The position numbers were made by a program, and so were the translations under genes. The notes beneath the pieces were generated by a model that was not told the origin of the DNA, searched no databases, and saw only the letters and a list, made by a program, of their open reading frames with translations. DNA of 64,000 bases, taken from contig VLTN01000029.1 in NCBI GenBank assembly GCA_008330645.1, positions 186,001 to 250,000 of the forward strand. Reading direction: 5' to 3'. Each line of letters opens with the position of its first letter. Positions within the stretch are counted from its first letter, which is position 1. The stretch comes from Cafeteria roenbergensis (Eukaryota; Sar; Bigyra; Bicosoecida; Cafeteriaceae). Below are positions 43,401 to 52,400 of this stretch, one piece after another.

Positions 43401-46400
43401 GATGTCGTCGTCGTCCTCTTCCCCCTCCTCCTCCTCGCTGGGGTCAGGGTTGCCGAAACCGCCGGCCCCACCAGCGTGGCCTGAGGGGCTTCGCTCAACG
43501 CCGCCCCGAGGCAGCTCTGCCACGGCCGCCGACGCAAGCGACCACCACTCCGCGTCGTCATCCGCACCAGCGTCCACACCGTCGGGCGGAAGTGCCGTGC
43601 CGCCGACCCTGGCCCGGCAGTCGAAGCGGGACGCCCGCAGCCATGCACGGCGTGACCGCGCGTGCGGGGTCAGACCCCTGGCTGACAGGTCCCCCTCTGG
43701 GGCCCCCATGCCAATCGTGGGGTCCAGAAGCACCACTCGATCCGGCACAATGCCTGTTCGCAGAACCGCCCGCCAGGCGGACGCCGTGGCCGGCACCCCA
43801 GTCAACACCCAGCCGCCGCCGCCGCCGCCGCCGCCAGCGCCGCTCTCAGCGCCGCTCTCAGCGCCGCTCTCAGCGCCAGCGCCAGCAGCTTCACGGGCAC
43901 TGTTGCTGCCGCTGCCAGCGCTGCCGACGCCTCCAAGGCGCCCTCCGGCACCCGAAATGGCAGCTTCTCCGCCCCCGACGGGTGCAGTCACAGGGCCCTG
44001 TCCCGGAAGGGCCCAGACGGGTCCCTCGGGGCCCTCCTCCACTGCCTCCAGAAGGGCCCAGGCCCGGTCTGCGGCGAGTCGCTCGAACCGGTTCCACGCT
44101 TCGATGACGTCAGCACGGGCCTGGTCACGCGCAACAGCCACGCGGCAGCGTTTGGCCCCGCGTCGCTCAGTGAGCTCTGCAACTCGTCGGTCCACTTCGT
44201 CGTCGCTCTGCTTCTGCTCTGCCAGCGCGGCAGCCGCCGCTGCAATCCGCGCCTCGATGCCCGATGATGGTCCACGGGTCAGGACCCCATCACCGGCGGG
44301 CCCTGCCGTGGCCGCGTGCCGGCCCTGCACGGCGGAAAGATGCGCCGCCAGAACGGCAGCAACGACCCCGTCGGCGGCCGCACCCCCATTCCTCGTCAGC
44401 TGGTCTCGTAGCAAAGCAACCACAGGATCCAGCGAAGCGTCTGACACGGCAGAGCCGGCAGAGCCGGCAGAGCCTTGAGACCGCCCTTCAACGGCGGAGC
44501 GAACCGCGCCAACAGCATCGACCATCGGCCACGCCTCTGCCACGTGGGCAGAGCCAGCATTGGTCGATCGCAAAACGTCCAGGCTGTGGGCGTCTCCGGC
44601 AGCCGCTCGCGCGGCCACTCCGGCAGAGCCACTTCCGGCGACAGCCGACGTCCGCGCAGCAGCTGCCCGAAGGCTCGCGACCGCCTGGGCCGCCAGCCCG
44701 TCGACCAGCGGCCCCACCGGCCCGCTCACAGCCACGCGCGCTCCCAGCGGCATCGCGGCCGCACGGCTCATCCACGCGGCGGGGTTGCGCAGCAGAGCCT
44801 CCAGACGAAGTGGGGTCGAGCAGAGCACCACACTTCCCTTCCACTCTGCCGCAAGCCGCACGTGGCCCCGCACCAGCCGCCCCTCCGTCGCCAGCGCCAC
44901 CGGGCAAAAGCGCCCGAACGACGACCAGTGGCGGCGGCAGAGCCACGAAGTGTGTTCCTTGGCTCTGCGGCGAAGAGCTCTGCCGGCCACACCAGGGCAG
45001 CCAGCGGCGCGCACAAAAGCAGGGACGACTCTGCCGCGAGAGTCAGCTGACGATCCCGCCTGCGCACCGGCTCCAATGCTGGCGTTCACGCCTGTGACGG
45101 CTCTCCCGGGAACCCTCACGGACCCTGCCAGCGACAGAGCCGCTGCCCGCGTCTCCCCCTGAACGGCAGAGCCGAGATCGCTCCACGCAGAGGCCGCGCC
45201 GCTCCAGACGGCCAACTGGTCCGACCCCTCCCCCAGCTCTACCGGCGCTGGCCAGAAGCTGGCCGGCTCGTCGGTCTCGTCCTCCGCCTCTGCAAGGGCG
45301 GTCGCTGCCGCCCAAAGGTCCGCCCCGCCGAAGCGCGCGTCGTCGGCACCGGCTTTGCCGCCCGCGTCTGCGTCTGCGTGTGCGCCGGTGCGAGCGCTGG
45401 CCGCTGCGACGTCCTCGCGCTCCATCACCAGCGCATCAAGCTCCGCGTCGGCTCCAGTTGCGTCGGCAGCGTCAGCTGACATGGACGTCGACGCCCACTC
45501 CGTACCCGGAAGCGGCAGCTCTGCCCCGGAAACGGACGAATCCTGCCAAGCAGCGCCGGCCTTCACGGCGCCCGGTCCCGCCGCCATCACGGCCCTCGCA
45601 GAACCCAGTCGCGACCCCATCACGGCCTGCCCGGTGACGCCGCCCAGCACGAGCGCCGCCGCCTCCGCGCCCTCCCACGGGCTCTGCACGGCGCAGGGCC
45701 CCGACAGGCCCCCTGCCGCAACCGCCGCGGCGACAGCGCGGGCCCGTGGCGGGAAGGCGATGACGGGGGCACCCTCTCCCCCCGCCGCCCAGCCGTCGCC
45801 GCCTGCCGCCGACGTCGTCCCGGACACCAGCGCAGCCGATCCTGCCAGGGCCGCAGCGCCAGTGACCCCGACGATCGACGAAGCGATGCCGTGAAAGGCC
45901 CCTCCTTCGGCAAACGCCTGCAAGACACGTCTCGCACGCGAAACCGCTGCCTCCTGCGCGGGCCGCGCCGCCTCCGCCGCACGCTTCTGCTTAGCCGTCT
46001 TAGCGCGGGGTCCGGCCAGACGCCGCTCCGCCTCGGCGCCCACAGCAGCGGCAGCCACCGCCGCGGCGACGCGCTGCCCAAGGCTCCGCGCCGCGGATGC
46101 ACCGGCAGAGCTCCAGGGGCTTGCGATCGACGAAAGAAATCCACGCAGGCAAGCGGAGGACGCTTCGGCAGACCCGGACAGCGCCCGAGCAGCGAGATGC
46201 GTTGAACGGCGCCACTGCTCGGACTCCGGCGACGGCGTCGTGTCCCCATCACCGCCTGGCCCTCGCAACGGCCCAAGCAGCTGCCGCGAAACCGCTTCGT
46301 TCGCGATGGCTGCGGCCTGCATACGCGCGACGGCTGACGCCCGGGAGACTGCGGCCCCGTCCGCGGCAGAGCGTCCCGACGCCGACGCCTCCCCGTCCTC

Positions 46401-49400
46401 GTCCGCACCGGAGTCTCGCGAAACCGCAGCTCTGCCGCGCCTGCGCCGTCTCTCGTCCGCCCTCGCGGAAGCAAATGCGCCGAGCACCAGCGTCATTCCG
46501 GCACGCGAAACCGCAACTGGGGTCTCGCACCACCCAGCCACTTTGCACTTGGGCAGAGCCGGCAGAGCCACCACCGGCCAGGACCCTTCCTCCTCTTCCT
46601 CCTCCTCTTCCTCGTCGCCAAATGGCTCTGCCGCATCTGCCGCGAAGGCTTCCCCGGCTGCGGCGCCGATGCCACCCACGGCGAATCGGCGGCCAGGCCG
46701 AGGCGGCTTGGAGCTGGCTCTGCCACTGACGTCAGACTGATAGGGCCATGACGCTGCCAGTGACCCCCAGCCGTCAATCTGACCAGCGTCGTCCGAGTCG
46801 TCACCAACGCCGTCGTCGCCGTCGTCGTCTCCGTCCCCGTCGCCGTTGTCGCCGTAGCCGGGGCCAGCGGCGCCGCGGAGCACCGCTGCTGCCAGCTCTG
46901 CCGCTGCCGACGTTGACGGCTGTGCGGCGAGCGTTCGGCTGGCAGCGGCTGCGGCAGAGCTGGCCTCCACGGCAGAGCCAAGCATGTCCGTTGCAGCCAT
47001 ATCATCAGCACTCGGGCCGAAACCGCTGCCGGCGTCAGCATCGTCGACGTCCATCGGTGCGGGCGGGAGCAGAGCCGGAAGCGGTCCCGGGCGCGCCGAA
47101 ACCGCCAGCACGCCACTGAAGGGCACTTGGCGAAGCGGAGCCGGCGCGACGCCCCCGCACGCACTCCGCACCACCCCGTGCGTGACCGGCTCTCCCCAGC
47201 GCAGGGCCCCGTCCCGCTCAAGGGGCCACCCCCTGGGGATCCACGACTGGGCGGTGGCGGACACCGCGGCCAGGCCAGGGTCGCTCAGCGACTCCGCGAG
47301 ATCGAGAAGCGACTGGCGGATGATGGACGCGTGATTGGACTCGTCTGCAGAGGAAGCCGCTGCGCTAGCGGCTTCGCCCGCGCCACTGGCAGCGTCGTCG
47401 TCGCCGATCAGCGCTGCCGCCAGGCGCGCCAGCCAACGCACGGCGCTGAGCGAAGTGCCGATGCTGACGCTCGCAGCCCACCCCGTGGCTCTGCCGGCCT
47501 TGACTGCACGCAGCGCCCTCGAGAGCGACGCCAGAGCGACGGCCTCGTCCGCCGCCTCTTCCTCGTCCTCCTCCTCCTGCGAGGGCCCTGCACCGTCACG
47601 GTCGACGTCCCCGTCGACGTCCCCGTCGACGTCTCCGTCGACGTCTCCGTCGACGCGGTGGCCATCGGGCCCGCTTGGCTCGCCTTCCCCGCCAGCACGG
47701 TGCGCAGCGGTTTCGCCGTCGGCGGATTCACGGGCTCGTACGCGCTCTGCCGCCGCGGCTGTGGCAGCCTCCACCGCGAACGCCGCCGCCAGGCGCGCCG
47801 CCCCACCAGCAGCGCGCCCCGCAGAAGAAACCGCGGCAGAGCCGACGTCGCTCGATCCTGCCAGCAGAAGGAAGCGAGTGGCGGTCACTTCGCTCGTCAG
47901 CTCACGGACAGCCTTGGCCGCGGCAGAGCCAGAAGCAGACCCACTTCGTCGGTCGAGGCCGTCCTGCAGCAGCCGAGCAACGACGTCGCTGCCCGCCAGC
48001 GCGGATGGAGCGATGAGCGATTCCCACGACGCCGGCTGGGCGCCGAGGCGCGGCTGCGGCGGCGCTTGCTTCGGCGCCCTCGCCGCCGACGCCACCGGCT
48101 TGCGCGCGAGGCCCTTGAAGCCCGCCTCGGCGGCAGATGCCGCCTGCCGCAGCGCGCGGAGCCGCGGGCCCAGCACGCCGACACCATCCTCCTCGTCGTC
48201 CTCGCCGTCACCGTCTTCGCCGTCGTCACCGGCGTTGCCGCTGCCGCTGCCTCTGCCGGCTCTTCCGCTACCGCTCGACGCTTCCAGCTGATCCAAGTCC
48301 GCGTCGTCCCACACGCCGGCACCGTCGCCGCCGTCACCGTCACCTGGATCAGCTGACGAGGTCTTCCCTGCAGCACGAAGTGCCGCCAGCAGAGCCACTT
48401 CGACCCACCGGCTCTCCTCAGCGAGCTCTGCCGCATCGCGCCGCCCAGCCAGCACCAGCCGGGCGGAACGAGGCAGCAGCCTTGCGGCGTTGACGACCAT
48501 TGACGGCGGCAGAGCCAGCCGCCTCGACCCGGCGGCCGACGTGTGAGCGAACTCCACCGCCGCGGTGACACACTGCTGATAGGTGGCGGACAGTGCCGAC
48601 GCGGAGCCATCGCACACCAGCGAAGCTGGCGAAACCGCTGAGCGGAGAAGTGAGCCCGGCAGGGGCAGAGCCAGCCGCGAGGCGAGCTCCAGCACCACGT
48701 GCGACGTCGTCATGCGGCCGTCGACGACGGACGCTCGCAGCCACGCCAGCGGGGCTAGCGCTGCCCCGGACGGGAGCGACCCTGGGGCGCGCGCTCCTGC
48801 AGGGAGTCGCTCAGAGGCATCCTTATGCTCGACAGTTGCAGTTGCAGTTGCAGATACAGTTGTGTTGTCTGCATCGGAGTCTGTGGTCGACGTCTGCTGT
48901 CCAGATGCCCCTCGCAAACTCCGCATCCGCATGTCGTCCGCCTCGCTCTGAGCGATGGCACTTGCTCTCCGGCCGCCGCCGCCCCCGCTGCCACCGGCGG
49001 CGACAGAACCCGCAGCCGCAGCCGACGCCGTCGACGACTTTGCCGCCGCCTCCGCCTTGGCAATGGCCTCCGCCTCCGCCTCCGCCTCCGCACGTTCGAA
49101 TCGCTCCAGTCCGCGCGCCACTGCGCCGGGCGCCGAGGGACGATCGGTCATCGACGCGGCAGAGCTCTGCATCGCACGAAACGCCACTGATGCAGCGCTG
49201 ATGGGGTCGCTGTCCGCGACCGCGGCAGCGCGCCACGCACGCCAGCCAGCGAGGTCCTTCCCAAAGACATCGGCAGAGCCGTTGAAGTCGCTCGTTGACA
49301 CGACAGCAACCGCTCGGCGAAGCACTGACACAGGCACACCAGCCACCGTCACAGGACCGCTGCCGCTGCCACTGCCGCTGCCGCTGCCGCTGCCGCTACG

Positions 49401-52400
49401 GGCCGCACCGGTCATCCCGACGTCCGCCATGTCCGGCAGAGCCACCAGCACCCGCGGCACAACCATTCCCTGCGCGGTGCCAGCCCGCAGCAGGGCCGCC
49501 GCCGCCGACAGCCGCGCCCGCAGCGTGCGCGCGATGAGGCCTGGGCTGGAGCCCAGCGCCGCGTCAGCCAGCGCCGCCACGGCAGAGCCGCGGACCGACG
49601 CTGGGGAGCCGGCTGCGGGGCCGATTTCGCCGGCTGACGCGTGAGCGGCGAACGGCTCCGCCGCCGAAGCGACGTCGAGCGCCCACGCGCCGCCTGACTC
49701 GGCGATGGCCTGGTGACTCGCAGCTGATGCCGCGCTGATGGCGCCGCTGCCAACCAGGCGGAAGAGGGCCGCAGCACGAGCTTCACGAAACCGCTGAGAA
49801 AGTGCCTGTGAGCGACGCTCAGAGCCCGCGGCAGCATCACCGCCAGGCATCGCACGGTTCGCACCAGCAGCATCGCCGTCGGCATCGCCGGCTGCCGCCT
49901 CCGCCTCCGCCTCCGCCTCCGCCTCCGCCTCCGCCTCCGCCTCCGCCTCCGCCTCCGCCTCCGCCTCCGCCGCCTCGCGGCGAAGCAAGTCTGACAGCAC
50001 CGGGCCCAGCACGCGGCCCGCAATAGCTCTGCCGGTCACTTCGTCCCGAGTGAGCGAGGCAAAGCCACCGTCATCGTGCGTCGGCTGGCGCCGCAGCAGC
50101 TGCCCCAGCAGCTCTGCCGCGGCGCTGTTGTCATCCAGCTCTTCAGCAGAGCCGTCTGAGCCTTCGGCCGCAAGCAGCCACCGTCGGGCGCCCATCACAA
50201 GTGCATCATCTGCCAGGCTGATGCCAGTCACGCTGCCATCAACCGTGCGTCGTGCCACCATCTCGTGAAGCGTCCGCTGGCCGGCAAAGGGCTGCAGCAG
50301 CGGGACAAGCGACGCCGCGGCGGCGGCCGAGGCCGCGGCTCCCTCGCCGTGCAGAGCCGCCCCGGATACGCCCAGAGAAGGACCATCACTCGCGGCCAGC
50401 GGCGGCACCGGCCATCCCTGCCCGGCGCGAAGAGAGCCTCGCCGCAGCGACGCCGCGTCGCCCCTTCCCACCCCCGGCAGAGCTCCTGGCAGAGCTCCCG
50501 GCAGAGCCCTCCAGCCGAACTCGCGTCGCGTCGCAGGGGCTGGTGGGGCGACCAGGCCTCTTCGGAGGGCCTCTGCGAGCTCTGCAGGAGTCCATCGCCG
50601 GCCAGTCACTGGGTCAAGCAAGGGCCTGCCGCCGCCGTCAGCCAGCGGTGGCGTCGTCGACGTCGCTGACGTGATCGGTGAAGACGGTGGCGGGGTTCCA
50701 GGGACAGCGGGCCCCTTGGGGACTGATGGGGCCGTGATGTCTTCGCGCGAAACCGCCACACCAGCAACCGCGTTGGGCATCACATGCCACCAGTATCGCC
50801 GACCAGCAGCCTGCGAAACAGCTGTGGCCGCGCTGATGTCGGCTCTGCTGAGCGTCCGGTGGCGGCCCGGCACAGGCCAGGCGGACCAGTCGGCGGCCGA
50901 CGCCGCTGCGGCCGCCGCTGCAGACGACGACGACGACGACGACGATGACGACGATGACGATGATGACGGCGTTGGGGCTGACTGTGTGCCGGCTGCGGCT
51001 GCGGGCTCTGGGCTGGGAGCGCCTGCTGCCGGCATCAGCTCGCCATCAGCGCTCAGCTCCCACCGCGGCTCTGCCAGGTCCGCTCGCGAGACAACTGGCC
51101 GAGTTGCCGTCGTCGCCGCCACGCCGGCTCTGCCGGCCTGTTTCCGCGCCAGCAGCTCCGACACCGCCACGCGAAGTGACCAGGCCTCTTTCGCGGCAGA
51201 GCCGTCACCCGCCTCGGGGGCGCCGTCGTCGTCGCACGCCCAGCCCTGCAGCACGAAACCGCTCCCCTCCTCCACTGCGCGGAGCGCCTCGCTGGCCAGA
51301 AGCGGGGCAACTCGCTCTGCCGGCAGAGCTCCGCCGCGCAGCAGCACGGCAGCAGCGGTTTCGCCTGCGGTCTGGGGGGCTGGGCCTGGCTTTCCCGACG
51401 GAAGGATCCACTCCGGTCCCTTGTCCATCTCCGAGACATCACGGCACGGCGCGGGCCAGGCACCAGGCGCCTTGAGCCCCTCAGCGGGAGACGCCCTCGC
51501 CGACGACACGGCGGCGGCGCGCGCGCAGGATGCCGCCTCCAGGTCGGATTGCGCGGTTTCGGCTGCCGCTTCCGCACGGCTGAGGGCCGCCTTTGCAGCG
51601 GCGACCGCTTTGGACCGCGGAGTCTTCCGCTGCTGCTCCGCGAGCAGCTTGGCAGCCGCGGAGGCTCTCTCGGCTTCGGCGGAACGAATCGCCGAAACGG
51701 CTCCCTGCACGCGAGCCTGCGCCTCAGCCGCCTCCACTGCCGCGTCGCACGCCATCGCGTGCCTGTCTGCCACCCATCGCTCGCGCCTCAGCCGCCAGTC
51801 AGCGATGCTTGCAGAGACAGCATCTGCCAGCACCTCCTCCGGCCGAAGCAGCCGGGCGCCGGCAGCCCGGGCCAGGCCAGCCGCAACGGCTGCCGTGCGC
51901 GCGGCTGACGAAACCGATGTCCGCAGCGCGTCTGCAGGCAGCGCGGCTCTGCCCTCGTCGTCCGCGGCTCTGCCCTCGTCGTCCGCGGCCCGTCTGCCGT
52001 CGGCGCCGCCATCGCCGCCGCAGACCGATTCAGTGACCCAAAGTCGCACGGGCAGCCCGCTGTTCGCGGTGTCGGCCTCCAGCGGCGTCCGGGCGGCAAG
52101 GCCCTCCTCCATGCTCCCCGCCAGCGCCTGGGCGGCGCGGTCAGCGTCGCACCGAAGAGCAGCGACCACAGCCGCGGGGCCATCGGCGTCGGCGTCGGCG
52201 CCGTCGCTGGCGCCGCGTGAGGCTGCCCCGGCAGCCGGCAGCGCCGCCTCGGGCCTGTCGTCCAGGGGAAGGGTCGGCAGAGCCGCAGCCGCGGCTGACG
52301 CCCGCACGCTGGCGGCAGCACCCCCCGGCGCCGCGGCGTCCGCCACCACGCCACCCAGCGCCGCGGCCATGGCCCCCGCTGCGCCGCCGTCGCTGGAAGG